From contig CAOJBY010000001.1 of the NCBI GenBank assembly GCA_948330435.1, positions 1 to 64,000 of the forward strand: a stretch of 64,000 bases of DNA, in the 5' to 3' direction. The position numbers and the translations under genes are program-made. The notes under the pieces were generated by a model. It saw only the letters and a program-made list of their open reading frames with translations. It was not told the origin of the DNA and did not search any database. Below, piece after piece: positions 9,085-17,630 of the stretch (positions are counted from its first letter, which is position 1; every line of letters starts with the position of its first letter). This DNA comes from an uncultured Lachnoclostridium sp. Lineage in GTDB: Bacteria > Bacillota > Clostridia > Lachnospirales > Lachnospiraceae.

Positions 9085-9960
9085 TTATTGCCAGGTTTGG
9101 GACTCAATAAAGCCTTCTCCCAGGACCTCTCGAACATCTGTCACTATCACGAAAGCATCCGGATCCAGGTTTAACGCCAATTCTTTTAATCGTACAATCT
9201 CTTTTCGGGAAACCACGCAAAAAAGCATATTTTTCTTTTCTCCGGAATACATGCCTTTTGCAGAAAGGCCCGTTACCCCTCTGCTTAATTCATCCATCAA
9301 TATCTGCGACAGTTCGTCAGGCTTCCTGGTGATAATGAATGCGGCTTTGGAAAATTTCAAGCCTTCTATAATGCCGTCTGACACCTTAGATACCAGATAC
9401 ACGGAGATCACAGCATAGAGGGCCATTTGAATTCCAAAAAGATAAGCACCAGCCAGAACGATGAGAGCATCTATGACCTGCAAAATATCTGCAATACTGT
9501 AATGCCTCCAGAAGTGCTGGATAATGGCCGCTATGAGATCCGTGCCTCCCGTGGTGGCCTGACTTAAGAATACCAGACCAATTCCCACTCCCATGACGAT
9601 TCCTCCATAAAGGGCTGTTAGCAGAAAATCTCCTTCCGCTATTGGTATTACCGGCAGAATCCCCAGCCAGAAAGACAGCATTACAGTACCAAAAAGGGTT
9701 TTTATAATGTATCTCCACCCCTTTAAGCGGATGGCTATCAAAAACACCGGAACGTTTAAAAGCAGGTTGGTTACGGCCAGCGGAACACCCCCTGGCACAA
9801 GTTCTTCCGTAAGCCGCTTTACAATAATTGCCAAACCGGAAAAGCCGCCCGTGACAAAACCGGAAGGATCATAGATCGAAGCTACGGAAAAGGCTATAAG
9901 AGCCGTTCCGATTGCTATCATGAAATATTCTTTTATAATTGTGCGGCTTTGCTTTTTCAT
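9085..9960 (-). CDS. YitT family membrane protein (DUF161/DUF2179)
   Basis: This 291-residue protein has five or six N-terminal transmembrane segments with the family glycine-rich stretch GGFSGLAIIVKRL, and a C-terminal soluble DUF2179 domain (about residues 205-285). The family is widespread in Firmicutes and its function is unknown; transport has been suggested on topology alone. The ATG at 9960 has AAGGAG four bases upstream. It is monocistronic, diverges from the gene at 10047, and ends in its own terminator. Confidence 0.9.
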   Translation of the reverse strand: MKKQSRTIIKEYFMIAIGTALIAFSVASIYDPSGFVTGGFSGLAIIVKRLTEELVPGGVPLAVTNLLLNVPVFLIAIRLKGWRYIIKTLFGTVMLSFWLGILPVIPIAEGDFLLTALYGGIVMGVGIGLVFLSQATTGGTDLIAAIIQHFWRHYSIADILQVIDALIVLAGAYLFGIQMALYAVISVYLVSKVSDGIIEGLKFSKAAFIITRKPDELSQILMDELSRGVTGLSAKGMYSGEKKNMLFCVVSRKEIVRLKELALNLDPDAFVIVTDVREVLGEGFIESQTWQ

Positions 9961-10046
9961 ACTTCTCCTTTCTTTGTGCTCTGCGGTATATTCCAGCCCT
10001 TTTTCGCATAAGCTGTAGCAATCGAATTGTACAGGAGGGGCTTTCT

Positions 10047-10529
10047 TTGAGCTCGAAAACTAAAATTGTGGTCCTCCGCATGAAGGAGTTAATTTATACC
10101 GGCATTTTTGTAGCCCTGGGTATTATTCTCATCCTTCTTTTGGTGTTTATGTTTGCTCCTAAGGACAGCAAACCGGATACTACGAATACTTCGGATAAAT
10201 ATGTGCCCGGCGTTTACTCTTCTTCTATTATGCTGAATGGTAATGCTGTGGATATTGCTGTTACCGTGGATAAAGATTCCATTGCTTCCATTCAAATGGT
10301 GAATGTAAACGAAATGGTTTCAACTATGTATCCTTTGATGGAGCCAGCTCTTGATAACCTCGCAGAGCAGATTATTGCTTCTCAGTCCCTTGATCATATT
10401 ATATATCCGGAGGAAAATCAATATACTTCTCTGGTAATTTTGGATGCGGTAGAACGGGCACTCGATAAGGCGGCGGCTCCTGAGAGCAACACAGAGAACA
10501 CTGATGGCACAAAAGAAACAGAAGAATAA
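10047..10529 (+). CDS. Small membrane-anchored extracellular protein, unknown function
   Basis: The 160-residue product has one N-terminal transmembrane segment (about residues 15-35), a short linker and an extracytoplasmic domain beginning near YVPGVYSS, with an acidic tail. The pattern GVY-x-SS plus alternating strands resembles FMN-binding-type or related small domains, but I cannot assign a family. The start is read as TTG at 10047 because a strong AGGAGG lies eight bases upstream; the ATG at 10080 has no ribosome binding site. It diverges from the YitT-family gene, has no operon partners, and is followed by a large hairpin. Confidence 0.75.
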   Translation: MSSKTKIVVLRMKELIYTGIFVALGIILILLLVFMFAPKDSKPDTTNTSDKYVPGVYSSSIMLNGNAVDIAVTVDKDSIASIQMVNVNEMVSTMYPLMEPALDNLAEQIIASQSLDHIIYPEENQYTSLVILDAVERALDKAAAPESNTENTDGTKETEE

Positions 10530-10571
10530 CCCTCTTCCATGTACAGCTTTGCCAATCGGAGAAATGTATGA

Positions 10572-10636
10572 GGGTGTTACAAAACAGGCTGGAAGACTTT
10601 TCCAGTATCAAGTATTCCAGCCATTTTGCAACACCC
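10572..10636. repeat. Long near-perfect inverted repeat (hairpin element)
   Basis: Two arms of about 22 bases are nearly perfect reverse complements: the left starts GGGTGTTACAAAACAGG (10572) and the right ends GCAACACCC (10636), separated by about 20 bases. The pairing differs at one position plus a one-base bulge. It sits at the junction between an intact gene and a decayed locus and may be a strong terminator or a miniature repeat element. No obvious target duplication flanks it. Confidence 0.75.
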
Positions 10637-10681
10637 CAATATAAATGTTTGGCTTTTCAGAAGATAAGCAAATATACTCTA

Positions 10682-11180
10682 TCAGTTCTTCGGAAAAAGG
10701 TTATCATATTCATTACACAACGGATAAAGAATCGGCTCATCTTCTTCAATATCCGCAAACCGGGCTGTCGGTTCCGCAAAATAATTGTCCGTATTATCAT
10801 CATTTACTTTGGAAACCTCGCCGCAAATCAATGCACCATCTCCCACCTTAGCTCCAAAGGTATGGTTTACATAGGGAACCAGACGGATACTGTCTCCTGT
10901 TGTAATAATAACCGGTTCTCCCGCTTTTGCAACACAGCGAAGACCATCACTATATCACTATAATACACAACATCATTGACATAGTCCACAGAGCCATCTT
11001 TGTTGCTGTTATAAAAACGAACCTCCATAAATGATATCCTCTGTTTTTTCCACATGATAGTGAATCGGAAGACGTTGTCCCTCCTTAAAGATAAGAATTT
11101 TTTCTGCATAAGGGGATCCGATCTCTGGTTTTCCCAGCTTCCCATTGCGAATTGTAAACAAAACGGCTCCGATCTTGTCA
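10682..11180 (-). pseudogene. D-lyxose ketol-isomerase remnant
   Basis: Reading the minus strand in more than one frame recovers blocks that match the intact D-lyxose isomerase at 33105-33785: TIRNGKLGKPEIGSPYAEKI, then IRLVPYVNHTFGAKVG, then a C-terminal block ending IEEDEPILYPLCNEYDN. The first 80 to 90 residues are missing and at least two frameshifts interrupt the rest, so no functional protein is expected. The metal-site histidines IHYHVEK are still readable. It is one of several broken sugar genes between 10.6 and 14.1 kb. Confidence 0.85.
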
Positions 11181-11219
11181 AAACCTCAACTCTCTTTCTT
11201 CATTCTCTATATGTTCATA

Positions 11220-11543
11220 TCATAATATATGGAAAATATTCTCCATCGGCACCCACCACTCGTCAGCACCTGCACTGTCTACCGGTTCCTGGCATAGATC
11301 CGTGTGCGTCAGCCATCTGATATTTTCTTCATCTTCAGTCAGTTTTTTCATATCCTCTTCATAATTGTCACCGGTATATTCAAAATATTTAAAAAGATAT
11401 CCGTCTCTGTAAAAAATAGTAAAATTCCGAATATGAACCGCACGTGTCTTTCCCACAATACCTGGCCAAATATTGTCATGAAGCTTTCTGTATTCCTCAT
11501 ATTTCTCAGGCTTTACTTTTATAACCTCGCCAAATCTTCGCAT
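11220..11543 (-). CDS. L-rhamnose mutarotase family protein
   Basis: This 107-residue protein matches the small dimeric ferredoxin-like mutarotase family that interconverts alpha and beta anomers of L-rhamnose or related sugars. Family landmarks include the N-terminal RFGEVIKVKPEKYEEYRKLH, the motif IRNFTIFYRDGYLF and the C-terminal WWVPMENIFH. It is full length and uninterrupted, unlike its neighbours (broken isomerase downstream, broken ABC ATPase upstream), so it may be a surviving member of a decaying operon. It may be expressed but without a pathway in this place. Confidence 0.85.
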   Translation of the reverse strand: MRRFGEVIKVKPEKYEEYRKLHDNIWPGIVGKTRAVHIRNFTIFYRDGYLFKYFEYTGDNYEEDMKKLTEDEENIRWLTHTDLCQEPVDSAGADEWWVPMENIFHIL

Positions 11544-11590
11544 GTCTGTCTCCTTTCACTTATTGGCTATATAAGTTTTCCGTATCCGTA

Positions 11591-12861
11591 TTAAACAAAA
11601 TACTCACCGATTTTTTCCGAAATCACATTCTCGGGCTGTTCAAAAAATTCTTCCCCTTTTAATTCTGCAACAATTTCCTGATCCTTAAAAATCAGCATCC
11701 TTCTGGACAGCGATATCACTTCGTTCATGTCAGACGAAATCAGCATAACTGCTTTCTGCCCTTCTTTCGCCAATTTCCAAATCAAATTGTGAATATATTC
11801 TTTGGCCCCGATATCCACCCCACTGTAGGTTCATCAATCACAATAATGTCACAGTTTGCCGAAAGCCATTTTGCAATACTTATCTTCTGTTGATTTCCAC
11901 CAGACAAGCTTCCGGCCTTTGTCGTAAGCTTCGGTGTCTTAATCTCCAGGCGTTCAACAAAATCCTGTGCATTATTGCGTTCCATTCGAAGATTGATAAA
12001 AGGGAGTTTGGTTCTAAAAAATTTCTCCAAAGAATTCATTCCTATATTCATCTCAACCGTGTTATCAAGAAAAAGCCCTTCCTCTTTCCGGTTTTCAGTC
12101 ACATATCCAATCCTATATTTGTGCAGGCTTGTGGACAGGCTTGAAAGCTTTACTTTCTCTCCCCAGACATATATATCACCTGACTCAATTGGTTCCACAC
12201 CCAAAACGCAGCGTATCAATTCCGTCCGTCCGGATCCAACCAGGCCATATAAGCCAAGAATCTCTCCCCTTTTAACCTCAAAACTCATATCTCGAATGCC
12301 GTATTTTCGGCAGTTAATGTTAACCGCTTTCAAAGCCACTTCATGATTTTCAGCATCAAGGCGGCCCTTATATGCCAGAACGCTTTCCCGTCCAATCATC
12401 ATTTTTACAATTTTGTCACGATCAAGATTTTCAAGCAGTTCCGTCCCAACCAGCTTCCCGTCACGAAATACCGTCATCTTATCACAGATTTCCTGCACCT
12501 CTTCCAACTTATGGGACACAAAAATCATTGCCACTCCCTGTTTCTTCAAACTGTGCATAATGTCAAACAGAATATCAGCTTCATATTGCGTCAGGCTTGA
12601 CGTGGGTTCATCCAACATTAAAACCTGTGCCTCGGAACTAAGAGCCTTTGCAATCTGTATCAACTGTTTGTGAGCCGCACTCAGATGTCGAACCGGTGTA
12701 CCCGGATCAAATTCCAGCCCAACCATATCCATATATTTTTTAGCTACCTCATTGACTTTTTTCCAATCTACAAAGCCTGGTTTTGTAAATCTATCCAATT
12801 TGTCCAGGTAAATATTTTCCGCAATGCCCGTCTGCCAAGTCTCAGAATTGGACTGTTCCAT
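11591..12861 (-). pseudogene. Sugar ABC transporter ATPase remnant (RbsA/MglA type)
   Basis: The reading frame from 12861 encodes most of a two-domain sugar ATPase: the first-domain Walker B (VLMLDEPTSSLT), the second-domain linker, the degenerate second P-loop GLVGSGRTEL and the signature LSGGNQQK. It breaks at about 11818, where one base is missing in a G run (IDEPTVG then continues as VDIGAKEY in another frame down to 11591). The N-terminal part with the first Walker A is also absent: sequence upstream of residue 1 has no recognisable P-loop and meets a stop. Both lesions make it non-functional. Compare the intact paralogue at 41703-43187. Confidence 0.9.
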
Positions 12862-12959
12862 AGAGCCTGCATAGATATGTGGTACATCCGGGTTTGTTCC
12901 ATAATAATCGGCCTCAAAGGCTTCCAGGTATTATTTGCGGATGCCGCCACACTAGCCAA

Positions 12960-13687
12960 AATACAAGAAATGGTATTACATGAATATTTCCTGCTGAATT
13001 CACCGAGGAACTGGCTAATATTATGCACCCGGGCAAGCTGATCAACGTAAAAGGCGTCTGCTTTTCTACCGGCGGCGTTGTTGCCAACACTGGTGTTGCC
13101 ATGAACTATCTTGGTGCAAACGTGGAGTTAATGGGAAAGTTGGCCACAGATGACCTGGGGTATATGATTTCGAACAAGCTAAAAAGCTATGGCGTCAAAG
13201 CCAGCATAAGCTGGTGCAATGATACCAATACCTCCTATTCCATTTTGAATATCCTCCCCTTATGCAAAAAATGTATGAAAATGAAGGACGTGAATTAATC
13301 CGAATTTTTAAAAATGTCTCAGAAGCCGGACAAGATCTTACATTGATTTTGGACATCGATAAGATTGTAAAGCCTTTAGGTGATAAACTTTTGGAATTGG
13401 GAGCAGGTATTATTTTAATTAAATGCGGCACACCTGGCCTTTACTATCGGACGGGCTCAGAAAAAGTCCTTATCAGGCTCGAAGAGAAATTATGTTTTCC
13501 TCTATCTGGGTGGGTGGAACGTGAGGGCTTTGAGCAAAGCTATGTTCCCGAACAAGTATTGTCCGGCACGGGTGCAGGCGAGGGAGCAAGCTGTGTGGAA
13601 TCCTACGATGCCCTCAGTGGGCTCCGAACTCTGGAGAAGATCCAGTTAAAAATTGCAAAAGGCTGGAAAAAACACCCATTAATATAA
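12960..13687 (+). pseudogene. PfkB-family sugar kinase remnant
   Basis: Plus-strand blocks read ELANIMHPGKLINVKG and STGGVVANTGVAMNYLGANV, typical of PfkB kinase N-termini, then jump to MQKMYENEGRELIRIFK in another frame, then IILIKCGTPGLYYRTG and the C-terminal VLSGTGAGEG and SYDALSGL blocks. The catalytic GAGD motif reads GAGE. At least one large internal deletion (about 60 residues of the middle) and a frameshift are present. The gene points opposite to the ATPase remnant, and the two are cut off at their adjoining ends near 12.9 kb, which suggests a deletion joined them. Confidence 0.85.
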
Positions 13688-13718
13688 CGAAATATAAAAA
13701 ATACATTTGGAGGTTGAA

Positions 13719-14060
13719 ATGAAGCAAAATTATTTACAGGATTTATTTTCACTGAATGGGAAAGTCGCTCTTGTTACGGGAGGCGGTGTAATCCATATGA
13801 CCAAAAGCCTTGCTATAGAATGGGCCGATAAAGGTATCCGTGTAAATGCAATTAGCCCTGGATATGTTGCCACTCCAATGTCGATTGATCCGGATTTTGT
13901 TGAACCAGAATTGTTAGCTGCCTGGGAAGCCTTGTTTCCATTACATCGGATGGCCAAGCCCGAAGAACTCTGTGGTGCAATTATTTGGTTGTGCAGCGAA
14001 TCCGCCGGGTACACGACAGGAGCAGATATTATTATTGATGGTGCATATGGTGTGATTTAA
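13719..14060 (+). pseudogene. Short-chain dehydrogenase with large internal deletion
   Basis: This open frame of 113 codons has the N-terminal Rossmann start of an SDR (LNGKVALVTGGG) joined directly to the C-terminal half (MTKSLAIEWADKGIRVNAIS, PGYVATPM, TGADIIIDGAYGVI). About 130 residues, including most of the NAD-binding domain and the Ser/Tyr/Lys catalytic centre, are missing, without loss of frame. It resembles KduD or gluconate 5-dehydrogenase-like enzymes of sugar catabolism. A good ribosome binding site (GGAGG, five bases) remains, so a short product may be made, but it cannot be a dehydrogenase. Confidence 0.88.
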
Positions 14061-14095
14061 AAATCGGGAATCATTTCGGATTAATCTTAAGAGTT

Positions 14096-14122
14096 AGGGG
14101 TATCTTATTTTACGACACCCCT
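14096..14122 (+). terminator. Terminator between the SDR remnant and the adaptor gene
   Basis: AGGGGT (14096-14101) pairs with ACCCCT (14117-14122), followed on the plus strand by TTCTGTCTTT. It lies between the convergent ends of the SDR remnant (14060) and the minus-strand adaptor gene (14154). Confidence 0.6.
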
Positions 14123-14153
14123 TTCTGTCTTTAAATCTGTCTGTTTTCTGTTT

Positions 14154-15782
14154 TTATTCCTTATAGCGGACTATGACTCTGTCCTCCAGGGCCTCGGTTG
14201 TACTGGTGATTATCTCCGTGTCGCTGTCGATAATTCCCTCTTCCAGGGCTGCGTATTTGTCGTTTTTGTCCAGAACGTTTACGTAGACCAACTCGGCAGC
14301 TAACTCCGGACCCAAGATTCCGGATTTCTCCTTTAATGTGTATACATAGTTTCTTCCGTTTTGATCTGTGTAGAGTGCATTGATGGGGATACAGATGTTA
14401 AAAGTGTCTGTCTGTGTCTCTGTGGTGAATATTCCGCTTTGACCCAGAGTTCCTACTCCCTGAGGGAGGAAGATGATGGCTTCAAATAGTTCCGGGTTCA
14501 TTTCGCTTGTGGCTATATAGTCTACGGTTACGGATTCGTTGCTTTTTCCTAGAGACAGTTCTGCCGTGTCTCCCTGGTTTACGTATTTTTTCTGATCTTT
14601 TGTGAATGTTACATGAAGCTCTAAGGGGCTTTCCAGGTCTGCGTAGACGACTGCGGCTCCGTCAGGGATTCTCTCGCCAGGGCTGACCTGGATTCGGGTA
14701 ACGATTCCATCGGAGCTTGGGTAGATTCCTCCACCTGTTCTTAGAATCTCCCGGTATTTTTCTAGCTTTTCGTTTAGGATGGTCAGCTCCAGGCGGTTGA
14801 TGGCAAGGCTGTTGTCAGCGGCGGATGCAAGCTTAGAATCTTCTAACTGTCGTTTTGCTTCCAGGAGTGCTTTGTCTCTGCTTTTTCTTGCTTCCTCCAG
14901 GGTTCGCTCGGAGACTCCTATGCTGTTTTCCAGGGAGCTTTTCTTTTCCACCCAGGCTGCTTTTGCTGCGTCTTCATCGCTGTAGTCGGGCTTTTCCTTT
15001 GGGTTTTTCATATAATCTTGATAGGTCTCTTCTGCTTTTGTCCGTTCGTTCTCCGCTTTGTCCGCTTCTTCCTGTGCCGCTTTAAGATCCGCATCGCCTT
15101 CCGGCCTTTCTTCTTGCAGGCGTTCTACTTCGTTTTTTGCCTTTTGGTATTCCTCTTCGGCTTTGTCCCGGGCTGTTTGAAGCTCTGTTCGTCTTTTCTC
15201 CCAGGCGTCATATTCTGCCTGGGCTTTTTGACGTTCTGCGTCGGGTGTGATTGCGGACGGGTTGTTTTGGAAGCTGTCCAGAGCTTCTCTGGCATTTTTC
15301 AGTTCCTCTTTTGCTGAGTCCACGCTTCCCTGGGCATCCTCTGCCGTTCGGTCGTAGTCTTCTTTGGCACGATCCTGTTCTGTTTTTTTCTGGCCTGCTG
15401 CCAGATTTTTATTCTGCTCCTGTTCCTGAATCGTCAGGGAGAGCTTTTTGATGTTCATTTCCTGTTCTCTGATTTGCTCCTCAAGATCCTCCATGTCGAT
15501 CTCGAACAGGAGGGTTTCTGTTGTTACCCTGTCTCCCACATGAGCGTAGACGGTCTTGCAGCGAAGTCCGTTTAGGGTATTTACCGCATATTCCATGCCC
15601 TCCTCGACGATTCCCTCTGCCTCTACTTTATGAATCAGAGCCGTCCGGTCCGGCTTTTCTGTTGTTATCTGGGGCAGCTTGGATGCATAGACCGCCCGGG
15701 AAATGAGGGTGCATAGAAGCATCAGGCTTAAAAAGATGCAAAAGGCGATGCCGATTCTTTTCTGCTTTTTCCACAATTCCAT
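14154..15782 (-). CDS. HlyD-like membrane fusion/adaptor protein with long coiled coil
   Basis: This 542-residue protein has an N-terminal transmembrane segment (about residues 10-32), a lipoyl/barrel-sandwich half (around GIVEEGMEYAVNTL), a coiled coil of about 230 residues rich in Glu/Lys/Ala, the second lipoyl half (SDGIVTRIQVSPGERI) and C-terminal beta-barrel domains. It resembles periplasmic adaptors of tripartite or MacA-type transporters, which in Firmicutes act outside the membrane. It starts 7 bases after the MalG-like permease stop, so it looks like the last gene of a sugar importer operon; an adaptor in such a place is unusual. No MacB-type ATPase/permease is nearby. Confidence 0.8.
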   Translation of the reverse strand: MELWKKQKRIGIAFCIFLSLMLLCTLISRAVYASKLPQITTEKPDRTALIHKVEAEGIVEEGMEYAVNTLNGLRCKTVYAHVGDRVTTETLLFEIDMEDLEEQIREQEMNIKKLSLTIQEQEQNKNLAAGQKKTEQDRAKEDYDRTAEDAQGSVDSAKEELKNAREALDSFQNNPSAITPDAERQKAQAEYDAWEKRRTELQTARDKAEEEYQKAKNEVERLQEERPEGDADLKAAQEEADKAENERTKAEETYQDYMKNPKEKPDYSDEDAAKAAWVEKKSSLENSIGVSERTLEEARKSRDKALLEAKRQLEDSKLASAADNSLAINRLELTILNEKLEKYREILRTGGGIYPSSDGIVTRIQVSPGERIPDGAAVVYADLESPLELHVTFTKDQKKYVNQGDTAELSLGKSNESVTVDYIATSEMNPELFEAIIFLPQGVGTLGQSGIFTTETQTDTFNICIPINALYTDQNGRNYVYTLKEKSGILGPELAAELVYVNVLDKNDKYAALEEGIIDSDTEIITSTTEALEDRVIVRYKE

Positions 15783-15789
15783 TTATCAA

Positions 15790-16623
15790 TCACTCCTTCA
15801 TCGCAGAAGCTACGATACCTCGCTCCAGATATTCCTGGCCTATCAGGAATACGAATACTGGCGGTATCAGGGTTATGACGGATGCCACAAAGGAATACCC
15901 TGCCTGGCTAAGACTGATTTCCGGCAAATACAGGGACAGGGGCCACAGGCTTTTGTCCTCCAGAAATGCCAATGGCTGCTCCATGAGATTCCAGTATTCC
16001 AAAAAGCCCAATACCATGGCCGACAGGATGCCGTTGGAGGAAAGAGGGAGTCCGATCCTCCAAAAGATCGCCCATTCTCCGGCCCCGTCCACTCTCGCCG
16101 CATCTATGATGCCCTCTGGCAGGGCACAGAATCCCCGATATATAAGAAATACGGGAAAGGTGGAAAAGATAGCCGGAAAGATAATGGCTCCATGGGTGTT
16201 GATAAGGTTCAGGCCATCCAGTACCAAGTAGTTGGAGAGCATGGTTACCTGGAAAGGCATCAGCATCAGCACGACATACAGGGTAAACATTACTTTTCGA
16301 AAACGGAAGCGATAGATTGCAAAGGCCCATGCCGCCGGAACCGCCAGGAGAAGCTGACCTGCCAATACCAGAACTACAATCTTCATGGAGTTCCAGAACA
16401 CTACGAAAAACTGGGGTGTATAGAAAAGGACACGGCTGTAGTGCTCAAAGGTGGGATACCTGGGGAAAAATTTCCAGGAGATAAATCCCTCCATTCCGGA
16501 TACCATAGGTGCCAGACATTGATCCAGCTCATAGCGGCTGATGATGGTTCCTGATAGCACAAGAACTGCCGGCAGGATAAAGAATACTGCCAATAACAAT
16601 AAACAGCTTTTTCGTATATGCAT
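15790..16623 (-). CDS. Carbohydrate ABC transporter permease, MalG type
   Basis: This 277-residue inner-membrane permease has six predicted transmembrane segments and the EAA loop motif DAARVDGAGEWAIFWRIGLPL that docks the ATPase. It pairs with the MalF-type permease immediately upstream (15-base gap). The start is the ATG at 16623 with GGAGG nine bases upstream. No ATPase gene is in the operon; CUT1 importers of Firmicutes often share a single ATPase such as MsmX encoded elsewhere. Confidence 0.92.
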   Translation of the reverse strand: MHIRKSCLLLLAVFFILPAVLVLSGTIISRYELDQCLAPMVSGMEGFISWKFFPRYPTFEHYSRVLFYTPQFFVVFWNSMKIVVLVLAGQLLLAVPAAWAFAIYRFRFRKVMFTLYVVLMLMPFQVTMLSNYLVLDGLNLINTHGAIIFPAIFSTFPVFLIYRGFCALPEGIIDAARVDGAGEWAIFWRIGLPLSSNGILSAMVLGFLEYWNLMEQPLAFLEDKSLWPLSLYLPEISLSQAGYSFVASVITLIPPVFVFLIGQEYLERGIVASAMKE

Positions 16624-16638
16624 CCTCACTCACCTCCC

Positions 16639-17496
16639 CTATTCTCGATCCCAGAACTTTTGTAATAATAAAATAAAGAAAAATAATACGACTCCTACAC
16701 AGACTGCTGCCGCAGCCATTTTGTCCAGTTCCAGATTGACAAACCAGTTATTGAACAGATGCTGTAAAAGGTACATGCTTTCGTGAGGGTAGGATCCTGC
16801 AACCAGATACGCTTCTCGAAATACCTTGAAAGAATTCAGGAATGACAGTACGGTGATGGTGTAAAGGGTCCCCTTTAAGTTTGGAAATACCACCTGCCAA
16901 AAGCATTGTCTCTCACTGGCTCCGTCTACCCGGGCCGCATCCAGGATATCCGTGGGAATGGAAAAAATCCCGGCCAGCCAGAGAACCACGGTATAGCCAA
17001 GATTCTTCCACACGTAGCTGAATACCAGAACCCAAAAAGCCGCCTCTGTGCTCATGTAGTCCACAGCCCCACTCTCTGGTATGAGATGAAGGCTGCTAAG
17101 CAGCAGATTTAAAAATCCCTGCCTGGAAAATACCATACGCCAGACTAATACGATTGCCGCCGCAGGCATGGCCATAGGAAATAAGAAACAGGACTTTAAA
17201 AACTGAATTTTTTGAAGCCTGCTCAAATGTACGGCCAGGAATAGTCCCAGGCCGATCAGAACAGGAAGACAGACAACGGTAAAACGCAGTGTATTCTTTA
17301 CAGCCAGCAGGAATGCCTGATTTTTAAAGACAAGTCCGTAATTGTGAAATCCTACCCATTCCTGGGTCACGACGGTCACAAATGACCGCCGGATTACATC
17401 CAGAAACGGCAGGCACACAAAGACCAGGACTCCGATTCCGCTTGGCAACAGAAACCATACCCAGGCGTTTTTGCTGCCAAATATCCTTTTCTTCAT
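16639..17496 (-). CDS. Carbohydrate ABC transporter permease, MalF type
   Basis: This 285-residue permease has six transmembrane segments and the EAA-loop motif DAARVDGASERQCFWQVVFP. It forms the heterodimeric channel with the following MalG-type permease. The ATG at 17496 has AGGAG five bases upstream; the in-frame extension to 17568 is rejected because it runs into a palindromic intergenic element. It follows the large substrate-binding lipoprotein gene after that element (134-base gap). Confidence 0.92.
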   Translation of the reverse strand: MKKRIFGSKNAWVWFLLPSGIGVLVFVCLPFLDVIRRSFVTVVTQEWVGFHNYGLVFKNQAFLLAVKNTLRFTVVCLPVLIGLGLFLAVHLSRLQKIQFLKSCFLFPMAMPAAAIVLVWRMVFSRQGFLNLLLSSLHLIPESGAVDYMSTEAAFWVLVFSYVWKNLGYTVVLWLAGIFSIPTDILDAARVDGASERQCFWQVVFPNLKGTLYTITVLSFLNSFKVFREAYLVAGSYPHESMYLLQHLFNNWFVNLELDKMAAAAVCVGVVLFFFILLLQKFWDRE

Positions 17497-17508
17497 TGTG
17501 ACTCCTAT

Positions 17509-17629
17509 TTGAAGTTCCGTAATATCCTTTCCATACACCTCTATATAGATCAATTTCCAGCCGCCCAATACATACGTCTGTAAATTGATCTGTGCACAGA
17601 AAGGATATTACTGTTGAAGTTCCGTAATA
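17509..17629. repeat. Palindromic element with flanking 16-base direct repeats
   Basis: TTGAAGTTCCGTAATA occurs at 17509-17524 and again at 17614-17629, 105 bases apart. Between them lie two nested inverted pairs: GTAATATCCTTTC (17519-17531) with GAAAGGATATTAC (17599-17611), and AGATCAATTT (17547-17556) with AAATTGATCT (17582-17591). All four matches are perfect. The element separates the substrate-binding protein gene from the permeases and may be a miniature insertion or a differential-expression hairpin. Confidence 0.85.
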
Positions 17630-17630
17630 C

